The position numbers were made by a program, and so were the translations under genes. From assembly GCA_050291725.1 (NCBI GenBank), contig JBNKKH010000032.1:1-64000 (forward strand): DNA of 64,000 nucleotides. The letters are read 5' to 3'. The DNA is from JAAGZL01 sp050291725. Its GTDB lineage: Bacteria; Pseudomonadota; Gammaproteobacteria; Chromatiales; Chromatiaceae. The notes beneath the pieces are model-generated. The model was given only the letters and a program-made list of their open reading frames with translations. It was not told the DNA's origin and did no database searches. This document shows positions 1 to 9,260 of the stretch, piece by piece (positions within the stretch are counted from its first letter, which is position 1; the number at the start of each line of letters is the position of its first letter).

Positions 1-34
1 TGCCGGCGGGGGACAGGAGTTCGGGTGTTTTCAT
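1..34 (-). CDS. U32 family peptidase (TrhP/YegQ type), 5' end only
   Basis: Only the first eleven codons lie in the window; the gene runs off the left edge. Read on the minus strand from the ATG ending at position 34, the peptide is MKTPELLSPAG. The ELLSPAG block close to the N-terminus is the usual opening of U32 family proteins, which in bacteria act mainly in tRNA or 23S rRNA hydroxylation rather than as classical peptidases. The call rests on this short motif alone, so the subfamily is not certain. The ribosome binding site upstream is weak. Confidence 0.62.
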   Translation of the reverse strand, partial: MKTPELLSPAG

Positions 35-537
35 CAAAGCCGTTTCCAGGTGATACAGTTGACCCACATATCAGCAGCCTGGCCGCTCGATACCCAAGAT
101 AACAACGATAACCGTTCAGATGGTGGGTTATCGATACGTGCACAAATGATATAGACCACACCAACATGAAGCAAGATTCGCCTCCTGGAGCAAGGATACT
201 AGACGAAATATAACTCTGTCGTAACCAGATCTTTGCTAGCCCCGATAGCAGCCAACTAAAACTGTGCCATAATCGAAGGAGAAATGGTGCTCGCATAATA
301 ATATAGTGGTCAATAGCGCGACACCTACCAAGTAGAGAAAGTTCTTTCACAGCAACTGAGGTATGATATGGACAGCAAGAGCATCATGGATTATGGCAAC
401 GAGTGGCTCAACAATATTATTGTCATCTCCGCTGCCGTCTTGCGCAACACTCACCTAAAACAAACCTCAGATATTAGATACACATCCCTAGTGACGGTAC
501 GAGCATCGTCACTATCTATGCTGGCAGGCTAACCAAT
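35..537. other. Intergenic region between divergent genes
   Basis: About 500 bases separate the U32 gene start (minus strand) from the large c-di-GMP gene (plus strand). I found no convincing open reading frame or RNA gene; the longest plus-strand candidate near 366 gives only about 31 residues with no recognisable features. It should hold both divergent promoters. The one clear structure is the inverted repeat at 489-514. Confidence 0.6.
489..514. promoter_or_regulatory. Perfect 8-bp inverted repeat before the c-di-GMP gene
   Basis: TAGTGACG at 489-496 is repeated in inverse at 507-514 with a 10-base loop. It ends 23 bases before the ATG at 538, has no T tract, and so is more likely an operator or a 5' leader hairpin than a terminator. 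Function is unknown. Confidence 0.4.
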
Positions 538-3500
538 ATGGCCGAGGACAAGCGTCAAACAATGTCCATGACCGCCTTGAATCGACAGCTACGGGCGATC
601 AGCAACTGCAACCAGGCAATGCTGCGCTCCGAAGGCGAGCAAGAACTGTTGGAGAATATCTGCAGGATCATTTGCGAAGACGCAGGCTACCACATGGCCT
701 GGGTGGGATACGCCGAGCAGGACGAGGCCAAATCGGTGACTCCGCGCGCATGGGCCGGTGCGGAGGCTGGATACCTATCACAGGAGGGTCTGACCTGGGG
801 TGACAGTCCGGCGGGACACCGGCCGTTAGGGCTAGCCATTCGTTCCGGCGAGACAACTTATGCGCAAGACCTTTTCAGCAGCGAATACGAATCTGCCCCT
901 TGGGCCGAACATGCTCTATCACGCAATTACCGTTCTGCCATAGCCATCCCGCTGAAGGACGATGATGCGGTCACCTTCGGGGTGTTGTGCATCTACTCCG
1001 CACAGACACAAGCCTTCACCCCGGATGAGATCAAACTTCTGGAAGATTTGGCGTCAGATCTAGCCTTCGGCATCACTACCCTGCGTACCCGACTTGAGCA
1101 CAAACGGGGCGAAGAAATTATGCAGGCGCGCATCCGGTTGTTGGAATTTGCCGACGCGCATTCGATGGATGAATTGTTGACCGCAACCCTGGATGAGATC
1201 GAAGCGTTGACCGGGAGCAGCATAGGTTTCTATCACTTTGTCGAGACAGATCAACAAACGCTTACATTGCATAGCTGGTCTACAAACACCATAAACCACA
1301 TGTGTACGGCCGAAGGAACTGGCAGTCATTATCCTTTAGATCAGGCAGGGGTGTGGGCGGATGGTGTGCGCAAACGCCGTGCCCTGATCCACAATGACTA
1401 TGCGTCATTGCCGAACCGCAAGGGCATGCCGGAAGGACATGCAGAGGTCATCAGGGAGGTCGTTGTGCCGATCTTTCGTGGCGAGCAGATCGTGGCGATC
1501 ATTGGGGTCGGAAACAAAGCTACGGACTACGACGAGAGCGACATCGAGATCCTGTTCCAATTGGGAGACCTGTCATGGGATATCGCCGCACGCATGCGGG
1601 TAGAGGAAGCCTTGAGGGAGCAGGAGGCAAAATTCCGCACCGTAGCCGATTACACCTACGACTGGGAATACTGGCTAGGGCCGAACCAGGAGTTGCTCTA
1701 TATGACCCCCTCGTGCAAGCGGATCACCGGTTATTCGCGAGCAGAGTTTGAGGCCGATCCAGGCCTGCTCAACCACATCGTTTATCCCGCAGACCGGAAT
1801 ACCGTGGACGCCCATCTGCACGACACCGATCACCTTGAAGATGCTCTACTGGATTTCCGTATCGTGCATCGCGATGGTGACATCCGCTGGATCACCCACG
1901 GCTGCCAGGCGGTCTACAGACCGAACGGACAGTTCTTGGGGCACCGCGTCAGCAACCGGGATGATACCAAACGCAAAGAGGCAGAACAGCAACTCGCCGC
2001 CAGCGAACAACTATTCCGCACCCTGGTCGAAAATTCTCCCGACCACATCGCCCGCTATGACCTGGATCTACGGCGTATCTATATGAATCCGGCCATCCAG
2101 CAACTGTTTAAGATGCCGGTTGTGGAGGCGATCGGCGTAACCCCTATGGTTGCCTCGCCGATATCCAACCCTGAGCGCTACATAGCCACTATAAAGCAAG
2201 CCATTGAAACAGGAGAGGAATTAAGTGATGAATTCTCCTACCTGGGCAGCGATGGTGAATTGCATTGGGACAGCATACGCTTCACCCCCGAGTTTGACTC
2301 GAATGGCAAAGTCGCCACCGTCCTGACTATCGGTAGCGAGATCACGAAAAAGAAACAGGTGGAGGAGGAACGGCAGGCGCACCTGCATTTTCTCCAGAGC
2401 CTGGACCGTATCAACCGGGTACTTCAGGAAGAGGGCGATATCAAGGAGATAATGAACAAGGCCCTCGATGAAGTGCTCGACATCTTCGATTGCGACCGTA
2501 CCTACCTGCTCTATCCTTGTGATCCAGAAGCAGCGACCTGGTCGGTGCTGTTGGAGCGCACCGTTCCAGAGTATCAGGGTGATCTCCAGCTCAGCCTGGA
2601 CTATCCAATAAATGAGAGCGTAGCCTCAAAGATGCGCGCCATACTCGATTCTGACCACCCGTTACGCCTGGGACCTGGAACAGAATTTCCGATCAGTGAA
2701 TTCCTGCAGGAAAAGTTTCACATCCGCTCTTTCATGGCCACTGCCCTATACCCCAGTGTCGACAGACCCTGGGAGTTGGGTATCCAGCAATGTTCTTATG
2801 ATCGAGTCTGGACCGACCAGGAGATGCGCCTGTTCGAAGAGATCAGCCGTAGAGTGTCGGATGGCCTAAACAGCCTGCTGATTCTGCGTAATCTGCGTCA
2901 TAATGAGAAGGAGCTACGTTTGGCTGCCAGCGTGTTCGCGAACAGCCAGGAGGGCATCTTGATCAGTGACACCGACAACATAATCATCGATATCAATCCG
3001 GCCTTTACCCGCCTGACCGGCTATACCAGGGATGAGGCGATTGGACAGAATCCAAGTTTCATGAGTGCCGGCAAGCAAGGCCGGCAGTTCTACAGCGAAA
3101 TGTGGCAAGCAATAAATAGCACAGGGCAGTGGCAAGGTGAAATATGGAATCGCCGCAAAACAGGTGAAGAGTATGCTGAGCTGCTCTCTATTGTTGCTGT
3201 GAAAGACGATAAAAATAGGCTGCGGCATTATGTAGGATCATTTTCCGATATCACTTTCATCAAACAGCACGAAGCTGACCTAAACCATCTTGCCCACCAC
3301 GACGCGTTAACCTCAATGCCTAACCGACGTCTTCTCAGCGACCGAATTGAGCAAGCCGTAGCCCGCGCCAATCGACTTGGCGCTCGTCTTGCCGTAGTCT
3401 ATCTCGACCTCGATGGCTTCAAGCCGGTAAATGATCTGTTCGGTCATGAGGACGGCGACCGGTTACTGGTGGTGATTTCTCAGCGTCTACAATCTTTATC

Positions 3501-4599
3501 CCGCAGCGATGATACCGTTGCACGGCTAGGTGGTGATGAGTTCGTACTGCTGTGGAATGACATCGGCAGCAATGAAGACTGCATCAAGACCATCGAACGC
3601 GTACTGCAGAATGTTTCCTTACCAACAGAAATTGAAGATGAATCTGTATCTGTTACAGCCAGCATTGGCGTAACACTTTACCCGGATGATAATGTCGATG
3701 CCGACAGCCTGTTGCGTCATGCTGATCATGCAATGTATATAGCCAAGCAGCTCGGCAAGAACCGTTACCAGATGTACGATGCACGGTTGGAACGACAGAT
3801 CTCCTCGCGCGCTGATTTCTTGAGCAAAATAGAGCGCAGTCTGGATGAGGGTCAGTTCGAACTCTATTACCAGCCTAAAGTTAATTTTGCCTCCGGCACA
3901 GTCCAAGGAGTTGAGGCCCTGCTGCGCTGGAATGAGCCTATTCTGGGTCTAATAGGACCCAATGAATTTTTACCCTTGATCGAAAACGATAGCTTGGCGT
4001 TACGCATGGGCCGTTGGGTTATGGAACAGGCGGTGCGCCAGGAGAAGATCTGGGATGACATGGGCATTGTTTTGCCAATTAGCATTAACGCCTTTCCGAG
4101 TCACCTCAAACATTATACCTTCGTAGATGATCTGCTTAATGCAATCGAGTCACACTGGCCGCAGATGCCGAAAAACCGTCTATTGATAGAGATTGTCGAG
4201 TCCTCTGACCTGGAGGAGATGGAGCCGATCGAACAAGTTATCAAGACATGTAAAGAACAGGGGGTCGGCTTCTCGCTAGATGATTTCGGCACCGGTTACT
4301 CTTCTCTGATATACCTGCGACACCTGAGCATCGAAGAGTTGAAGATCGACCGTACTTTTGTGCGCGACATGCTGGAGGACCAAGATGACGAGGCAATTGT
4401 GCTCAGCGTGATCCGCCTGGGTCAGACATTCGGGCTGCGCGTGGTGGCAGAAGGCGTCGAATCAACCGAGCATGCTCAACACCTAATTGACCTTGGCTGC
4501 CATATTATTCAAGGTTACGGCATGGGGCGACCAATGCCGGCAGCGGCTCTCCAGAAGTGGCATAGCGACTTTCTAGCCAACGGAGTGAGGATGTCCTGA
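538..4599 (+). CDS. GAF-PAS-GGDEF-EAL c-di-GMP turnover protein
   Basis: A 1353-residue cytosolic sensor protein with no membrane segment. In order: GAF (about 15-180), GAF (about 200-355), PAS (about 365-485), PAS (about 490-610), GAF (about 635-790), PAS (about 800-920), GGDEF (about 930-1090) and EAL (about 1105-1345). The GGDEF motif is intact at 998-1002, and an RSDD inhibitory I-site sits five residues upstream at 989-992. EALLRW starts at residue 1126, and DDFGTGYSS and EGVES follow, so both synthase and phosphodiesterase activities look possible. Six sensor domains in one chain is a lot. It shares a TGATG stop/start with a hemerythrin gene, suggesting translational coupling and perhaps oxygen or redox sensing. 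Its codon use looks more G/C-rich than that of genes further right. Confidence 0.9.
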   Translation: MAEDKRQTMSMTALNRQLRAISNCNQAMLRSEGEQELLENICRIICEDAGYHMAWVGYAEQDEAKSVTPRAWAGAEAGYLSQEGLTWGDSPAGHRPLGLAIRSGETTYAQDLFSSEYESAPWAEHALSRNYRSAIAIPLKDDDAVTFGVLCIYSAQTQAFTPDEIKLLEDLASDLAFGITTLRTRLEHKRGEEIMQARIRLLEFADAHSMDELLTATLDEIEALTGSSIGFYHFVETDQQTLTLHSWSTNTINHMCTAEGTGSHYPLDQAGVWADGVRKRRALIHNDYASLPNRKGMPEGHAEVIREVVVPIFRGEQIVAIIGVGNKATDYDESDIEILFQLGDLSWDIAARMRVEEALREQEAKFRTVADYTYDWEYWLGPNQELLYMTPSCKRITGYSRAEFEADPGLLNHIVYPADRNTVDAHLHDTDHLEDALLDFRIVHRDGDIRWITHGCQAVYRPNGQFLGHRVSNRDDTKRKEAEQQLAASEQLFRTLVENSPDHIARYDLDLRRIYMNPAIQQLFKMPVVEAIGVTPMVASPISNPERYIATIKQAIETGEELSDEFSYLGSDGELHWDSIRFTPEFDSNGKVATVLTIGSEITKKKQVEEERQAHLHFLQSLDRINRVLQEEGDIKEIMNKALDEVLDIFDCDRTYLLYPCDPEAATWSVLLERTVPEYQGDLQLSLDYPINESVASKMRAILDSDHPLRLGPGTEFPISEFLQEKFHIRSFMATALYPSVDRPWELGIQQCSYDRVWTDQEMRLFEEISRRVSDGLNSLLILRNLRHNEKELRLAASVFANSQEGILISDTDNIIIDINPAFTRLTGYTRDEAIGQNPSFMSAGKQGRQFYSEMWQAINSTGQWQGEIWNRRKTGEEYAELLSIVAVKDDKNRLRHYVGSFSDITFIKQHEADLNHLAHHDALTSMPNRRLLSDRIEQAVARANRLGARLAVVYLDLDGFKPVNDLFGHEDGDRLLVVISQRLQSLSRSDDTVARLGGDEFVLLWNDIGSNEDCIKTIERVLQNVSLPTEIEDESVSVTASIGVTLYPDDNVDADSLLRHADHAMYIAKQLGKNRYQMYDARLERQISSRADFLSKIERSLDEGQFELYYQPKVNFASGTVQGVEALLRWNEPILGLIGPNEFLPLIENDSLALRMGRWVMEQAVRQEKIWDDMGIVLPISINAFPSHLKHYTFVDDLLNAIESHWPQMPKNRLLIEIVESSDLEEMEPIEQVIKTCKEQGVGFSLDDFGTGYSSLIYLRHLSIEELKIDRTFVRDMLEDQDDEAIVLSVIRLGQTFGLRVVAEGVESTEHAQHLIDLGCHIIQGYGMGRPMPAAALQKWHSDFLANGVRMS

Positions 4600-5054
4600 T
4601 GAATACCCCTTTTCAGTCAATCGAATGGGCAGAAAGTATGAGCACCGGTATTGATGCCATCGACAAACAGCACCATTTTCTTGTCGATACACTGCAAGAG
4701 GCGAACAAAAAACTGCTCAGCGCGCATGACAACGCCGTACTGAGTGACATCACCAAGGTCCTGCTTAGATACGCTATCACACACTTCGAAACTGAGGAGA
4801 AGCTGATGCAGCGCTACGGTTACGCTGAATCACATCCAGCTGAGGCGCAGCAGCATATTAAACAGCATCGTGAATTTTCGCGCCAAGTGGTTGCCGTTTG
4901 TGACCAGCTACGCGAAGGCCGAGACGTCTCGCACATAGAGCTAACAACATTTCTGAATAATTGGCTACGCGTCCATTTGCTTGGTGTTGATCAGCTACTT
5001 GGTGAGTTTCTGCGCCAGGCCATAGGTGAAGCTGACAACGCGCCAAAGACTTGA
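4599..5054 (+). CDS. Bacteriohemerythrin
   Basis: 151-residue protein with the hemerythrin di-iron ligand pattern: His in the DKQHH segment near residue 25, HFETEE near the middle, two further His in the AQQHIKQH segment, and a final HLLGVD. This fold binds oxygen reversibly at a non-haem di-iron centre. The start codon overlaps the stop of the upstream GGDEF-EAL gene by one base, so the two are almost certainly cotranscribed. A reasonable inference is that the hemerythrin supplies an oxygen-related input to the c-di-GMP enzyme, although no physical link is shown by the sequence. Length is normal for single-domain bacterial hemerythrins. Confidence 0.9.
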   Translation: MNTPFQSIEWAESMSTGIDAIDKQHHFLVDTLQEANKKLLSAHDNAVLSDITKVLLRYAITHFETEEKLMQRYGYAESHPAEAQQHIKQHREFSRQVVAVCDQLREGRDVSHIELTTFLNNWLRVHLLGVDQLLGEFLRQAIGEADNAPKT

Positions 5055-5284
5055 CCCCTATTATACTCACCCACATGACAGCATGAATCGCATAGATTAA
5101 ATAAACTAACCCCTTTGGCATAAACTGTACGTTACATACTATATAGACTGACGCTGTTTTGTCGGACATATAAGCAGCTCACAATTGTGCCGCCATTGGC
5201 TGCCAAGACCACCCAGTTTGTTGCTGTATTAAATTAACAGCGTTAGTCTCTATTTATCCTTTACCTCAGCATGACCCTGGAGCC

Positions 5285-5833
5285 ATGAGCGAGAGCACTG
5301 ACGAAGATCTGATGACCATGTATCGCGGCGGCAAGGCCTCCTGTTTCGATGAGCTGTATGAGCGCCATCGTGCTCCCCTATTCCGCTATGTGGAACGTCA
5401 GTGTGGTAATCGCTCGGTAGCAGAAGAGCTATACCAGGACGTATGGATGCGAGTAATCAAGTCCAGCAAACAGTGGCAACCTGGCAGTAGATTCAAACCT
5501 TGGCTTTACCGTATCGCCCACAACCGTATTGTTGACCACTGGCGGGCTGGACGGGAGAACAACCCAGGCATTGAAGATGAGAATGTAATCCAACTAGACG
5601 GCCCATGGCCTGATGCAATGCTGCTTATACAAGAGTGCGTTGAGAGACTGTTTAAACTCCTGAGCGGCCTAAGCGAGGAGCAGCGCAACGCATTTTTACT
5701 GAAAGAGGAGACTGGGCTTAGCCTGGAGCAAATTGCAGAGGTTACAGGAACAGGCTTTGAGACAGTTAAAAGCCGCCTGCGCTACGCACTTAAGAGACTA
5801 AGAACAGGACTGGAGGGGTGTGATGAAAAATAA
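5285..5833 (+). CDS. ECF-type RNA polymerase sigma-70 family sigma factor
   Basis: 182 residues with sigma region 2 (about 20-90, including the AEELYQDVWMRV and KPWLYRIAHN segments) and region 4 (about 120-175, with the LSLEQIAEVTG and ETVKSRLRYALKRLR helix-turn-helix). There is no region 1.1 or 3, which defines the extracytoplasmic-function group. The next gene overlaps its end by 11 bases and encodes a single-span membrane protein, the classical sigma/anti-sigma layout. The start chosen matches the usual MSE..DEDLM opening; a GGAG lies unusually close in front. Target promoters are not identifiable here. Confidence 0.88.
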   Translation: MSESTDEDLMTMYRGGKASCFDELYERHRAPLFRYVERQCGNRSVAEELYQDVWMRVIKSSKQWQPGSRFKPWLYRIAHNRIVDHWRAGRENNPGIEDENVIQLDGPWPDAMLLIQECVERLFKLLSGLSEEQRNAFLLKEETGLSLEQIAEVTGTGFETVKSRLRYALKRLRTGLEGCDEK

Positions 5834-6452
5834 CCAGGATCTGCACGACGAGCGCATCTCCCGGCTGTATAAATTGGGCAGCCAATCTGAACCGCCTGAT
5901 CACCTGGATAGAGAGATCAAACAGGCCGCCCATGCAGAGACCCCAGCCAAGAAACGCCGTTATGTATGGCCCTCCCTGGCCACGGCTGCAGTTCTGGTAT
6001 TGAGTATCAGTGTGGTTTTGAAAGTTCTACAGCATGAACCTATACAAGAGACCGTGCTAGAGTCAGCACCAACCAACGACGCTGCACTAGCGCCTGAGGT
6101 TATGCTCCAGGAGAGCACAGAAACGGCTGTTGATGGTATAGACATGGAAGCAGCAAAGCTGCAGCGTTACCGAGCCAAAAAACAGAGAACAGCACCCACT
6201 ATTGCTAAACCGAAAAAAGCCGAGGCTATTGAGCTGAAAGCAGCACCGGCCGTATCAAGTGAATTTGAACTCCAACAAACAGGTCCCTTAGAGTGCCATG
6301 GCGTAAAACTGCCGGATAGCGATTCGAGAGATGAGTGGATCAGGCTGTATCAAAAGACCATGAATCTAGGCCAAGCTGAGGCGGCGAGCTGTCTAAAGCA
6401 AGCCTACCAGACTAGGTTCAACCAACCCATACCAATGACCTTGGATAAATAA
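5823..6452 (+). CDS. Putative membrane-anchored anti-sigma factor
   Basis: 209 residues. The N-terminal 40 residues are hydrophilic and would be cytoplasmic, followed by one membrane segment (about 45-66, VWPSLATAAVLVLSISVV) and a Lys/Ala-rich periplasmic linker. The C-terminal region has two Cys (in LECHG and ASCLKQ). I chose ATG 5823 rather than the GTG at 5820 because GGAGG ends six bases before it. It overlaps the sigma gene by 11 bases. I see no zinc-binding ZAS motif in the N-terminal part, so the anti-sigma role is inferred from topology and position only. Confidence 0.6.
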   Translation: MKNNQDLHDERISRLYKLGSQSEPPDHLDREIKQAAHAETPAKKRRYVWPSLATAAVLVLSISVVLKVLQHEPIQETVLESAPTNDAALAPEVMLQESTETAVDGIDMEAAKLQRYRAKKQRTAPTIAKPKKAEAIELKAAPAVSSEFELQQTGPLECHGVKLPDSDSRDEWIRLYQKTMNLGQAEAASCLKQAYQTRFNQPIPMTLDK

Positions 6453-6474
6453 CAGCTAGCAACTACTCTAGCTG
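6453..6474. terminator. Inverted repeat between convergent genes
   Basis: CAGCTAG at 6453-6459 pairs perfectly with CTAGCTG at 6468-6474, lying between the stop of the anti-sigma gene and overlapping the stop of sixA. It has no T tract on either side, so it may only weakly terminate. Confidence 0.3.
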
Positions 6475-6980
6475 GACATATCTGCCGGTCTGGTTATCGA
6501 TCTTAGAGTGGCACAACGATCCTTTAGCTCCCCCCAACTACAGGTAAGGACAAACCAGGCCAGTGTTGCTGTTGGTATTAGCTTCCCATCTACCGGCATC
6601 AAAACTTCCTCACAGGAGAGATACTGCACCATATCAGCCAAGCCTGGGTTATGCCCCACCAACATTACTCTATTGGCTGCATCCGGGCAGTCGCTTAGAA
6701 CTGCCAGCAAATCGGAAACTCCAGCACCATAAATGCGTTGATCCTTGACTATGGAGTCAGCATTAAACCCCATGTGCTTAGCCACCCGACGCGCAGTAGT
6801 CCTGGCGCGTTCGGCCGGAGATGTGACTATATAATCTGGTAAGGCATCACTCTCACGCAGCCAGCGCCCCACCAGTTTGGCACCACGTTTACCCCGCTTG
6901 GTGAGTGGTCTGTCATAATCGCCGGCAAATACCGACCAATCCGACTTGCCGTGGCGCAACAACATTAATTCACGCGTCAT
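6468..6980 (-). CDS. sixA: SixA-type phosphohistidine phosphatase
   Basis: 170-residue member of the histidine phosphatase superfamily. The catalytic LLRHGKSDW motif places the nucleophile at His10, and the second histidine is in VGHNPGLADM. The segment TSPAERARTTA supplies the conserved Arg. SixA removes phosphate from histidine residues of phosphotransfer proteins: in E. coli ArcB, and more generally the nitrogen-PTS proteins. The protein is slightly longer than E. coli SixA (161). It is transcribed alone, convergent with the sigma/anti-sigma pair and divergent from the CofD-like gene. It has no signal peptide and should be cytoplasmic. Confidence 0.85.
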   Translation of the reverse strand: MTRELMLLRHGKSDWSVFAGDYDRPLTKRGKRGAKLVGRWLRESDALPDYIVTSPAERARTTARRVAKHMGFNADSIVKDQRIYGAGVSDLLAVLSDCPDAANRVMLVGHNPGLADMVQYLSCEEVLMPVDGKLIPTATLAWFVLTCSWGELKDRCATLRSITRPADMSS

Positions 6981-7087
6981 TTGTAGTTTCCAATTTCAAT
7001 CTATAATATGCCATAGCCGTCCATGATCTGTTGTATAAAGGCATGAATACAGAGCCAGGCGGTATTGGCCGACTTTAATAAACAACT

Positions 7088-8272
7088 ATGCTTACCAATA
7101 AATCTACTGAACTTCCTAATCCGGTTTTTCTGGATAACTGCCTAAGAACTCCAGAACTGGGGCCATGCGCCCTGTTTTTCAGCGGTGGTTCTGCGCTAAA
7201 AGATTTTAGCCGCATATTGAAACAGTATAGTCACAATACTATCCATTTGGTGACACCATTTGATTCAGGTGGAAGTTCGGCAATACTACGCCGGGCCTTT
7301 TCCATGCCTTCGGTAGGTGACCTACGCAGCCGCATAATGAGCCTTTCAGATGAAAGCCTGGATTACCATATCTACATCTACAACCTGTTTGTCCATCGTT
7401 TTCCTACCGATAGCACCAATGAAGAGTTGCGCCAAGAGCTAGTAACTATGATTGATGGAAGCAATCCCTTGGTGCAGCCGATTCAGGATCCCATGCGGAA
7501 ACTGATATGTAGTCAGCTTGACTGTTTCTACGACTCCATGCCCGATGCGTTTGATCTGCGCGGCGCTAGTATCGGAAATCTGATTCTTACTGGCGGCTAT
7601 CTAAACCACCATAGAGAGCTAGATAAGATCTCTTTTTTGTTTTCCAAACTTATTGGGGCACAAGGTATAGTCCGCACCACCATAAGCGATGACCTTCACC
7701 TAGCGGCAACCCTAGAGGATGGCACTCAAATCATTGGTCAGCATCGCATAACTGGCAAAGAGACATCTCCCATCTCATCTCCCGTAAGTATAGTTGATAT
7801 TTCCAGCGACCCAGATACATATGCGCCAACTAGCGCCCAACTCAATAAACCCAACCGCAAGCTGATTGATATGGCGGATATCATCTGTTATCCCCCAGGC
7901 AGCTTTTACTCCAGCCTGATTGCAAATTTACTGCCGCAAGGAGTTGGCGAGGCGATAGCCAACAACCCAGCGCCCAAGGTATATATACCAAGCCTGGACA
8001 GTGATCCAGAACAGCTAGGAATGTCTCTAGACACCTCTATTGAGACCCTATTGAAATACCTCAAGATGGATGCAGGAGTGGAATGCCCTAACAACAAGCT
8101 ACTCAACCTGGTGCTGATCGATAGTAAGAATGGAAACTACAACTCATCTCTATCTCAAAATATCTTAGACTCTCTGGGAATACGCCTTATAGATACAGAG
8201 TTGATAACCGCAACAAGCGCCCCATATTACGATCCAGAACTTTTGGTCCGCGCCCTGCTCTCACTAGCCTAA
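7088..8272 (+). CDS. CofD-like protein (YvcK/2-phospho-lactate transferase fold)
   Basis: 394 residues. The N-terminal FFSGGSALKDFSRIL and VTPFDSGGSS segments are the nucleotide/substrate loops typical of the CofD/YvcK superfamily, and GDLRSRIMSL and IGNLILTGGYL match conserved blocks further on. CofD makes the F420 precursor, and YvcK proteins act in carbon metabolism and cell-wall control. This sequence resembles, from memory, the branch annotated as the GAK-system CofD-like protein, whose biochemical role is unknown. None of the other genes usually listed with that system are next to it here. I cannot assign a substrate. Confidence 0.7.
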   Translation: MLTNKSTELPNPVFLDNCLRTPELGPCALFFSGGSALKDFSRILKQYSHNTIHLVTPFDSGGSSAILRRAFSMPSVGDLRSRIMSLSDESLDYHIYIYNLFVHRFPTDSTNEELRQELVTMIDGSNPLVQPIQDPMRKLICSQLDCFYDSMPDAFDLRGASIGNLILTGGYLNHHRELDKISFLFSKLIGAQGIVRTTISDDLHLAATLEDGTQIIGQHRITGKETSPISSPVSIVDISSDPDTYAPTSAQLNKPNRKLIDMADIICYPPGSFYSSLIANLLPQGVGEAIANNPAPKVYIPSLDSDPEQLGMSLDTSIETLLKYLKMDAGVECPNNKLLNLVLIDSKNGNYNSSLSQNILDSLGIRLIDTELITATSAPYYDPELLVRALLSLA

Positions 8273-8324
8273 AGTAACAACAGAACTAGCCGCTATAGTA
8301 GACAATCCGCCCGCGAGAACCCCT

Positions 8325-9260
8325 ATGCAAAAAATAGCCGTACCCTTGATAATTGCTGCCCTATGTACACTGCTTGTTCCAGAATATGCTTGCAGCGCAT
8401 CCTACAGCTACTCTTCCAGCAAATACTGCGGAAAGCAGGCATCTGGCTTTAATCAATGGAAAAAGGCCTTTAAGGAAATGGCTTTGGGACGCGGCATATC
8501 TCAATCCGTACTGGACAATGCTCTGGACAATATAACCTACAACAGCAGCGTCACACGCTTGGATCGCAATCAAAAGAACTTCAAGCTTAGCTTCAGCCAA
8601 TTTATGAAAAAGCGCAATGCAAAATATATAGTGTCTAAAGGACGCATATTAAAGAAACAGAACAGAAGCCTCTTTAAGCGCATTCAAAACAGATATGGCG
8701 TACCCCCAGGAATTCTTATAGCTATTTGGGGAATGGAAACATCCTTTGGCAGTTTTATGGGAAACAAACCAGCCATACGCTCCCTTGCCACCCTGGCCTA
8801 TGACTGCCGGCGCACTGCCTTCTTCACCCGCGAGCTTCTAGCCGCCTTGAAGACAGTGCAGAGAGGGGATATGCGACCAAGCCAGATGATCGGAGCCTGG
8901 GCTGGTGAAATTGGACAGACTCAGTTCCTTGCCTCTAACTATCTTAAATATGCTGTGGACTTTGACGGAGATGGCAGACGCGACCTCATCCACTCCAAAG
9001 CGGATGCCATGGCCTCAACTGCCAATTTTCTGGTTGCACATGGCTGGAAGGCTGGCCGTGGATATCAACCAGGACAGTCAAACTACAAAGCCATAAAAGA
9101 GTGGAACTACGCTAAGGTATATCAAAAGGCCCTGGCCACTATTGCCAAACAGATTGACGCACAGGATCGGCAACCCACTACGACGGCAACTGCGGCAACT
9201 ACGGAAACTACGGCAACGCCACCAGAGCAAAGACCAAGACTGTTTTTCGACCGGTTATAA
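8325..9260 (+). CDS. Lytic murein transglycosylase, MltB-like
   Basis: 311 residues with a signal peptide (residues 1-24, ending in ACSA; the Cys may make it a lipoprotein, though the lipobox is poor). The family 3 transglycosylase core has the catalytic glutamate at about 138 in WGMETSFG, followed by AWAGEIGQTQF and the DFDGDGRRDL segment. It cleaves peptidoglycan between MurNAc and GlcNAc to give anhydro ends, acting in the periplasm. The C-terminal tail (about 285-305) is Thr/Ala-rich and comes from 9-bp DNA repeats. There is no peptidoglycan-binding domain. Confidence 0.85.
   Translation: MQKIAVPLIIAALCTLLVPEYACSASYSYSSSKYCGKQASGFNQWKKAFKEMALGRGISQSVLDNALDNITYNSSVTRLDRNQKNFKLSFSQFMKKRNAKYIVSKGRILKKQNRSLFKRIQNRYGVPPGILIAIWGMETSFGSFMGNKPAIRSLATLAYDCRRTAFFTRELLAALKTVQRGDMRPSQMIGAWAGEIGQTQFLASNYLKYAVDFDGDGRRDLIHSKADAMASTANFLVAHGWKAGRGYQPGQSNYKAIKEWNYAKVYQKALATIAKQIDAQDRQPTTTATAATTETTATPPEQRPRLFFDRL
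9183..9218 (+). repeat. Four 9-bp tandem repeats in the transglycosylase tail
   Basis: Units ACGGCAACT, GCGGCAACT, ACGGAAACT and ACGGCAACG follow one another in frame and encode the Thr/Ala/Glu-rich tail. The copies differ by one base each. Such a tract can change copy number by slippage without breaking the frame. Confidence 0.7.
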
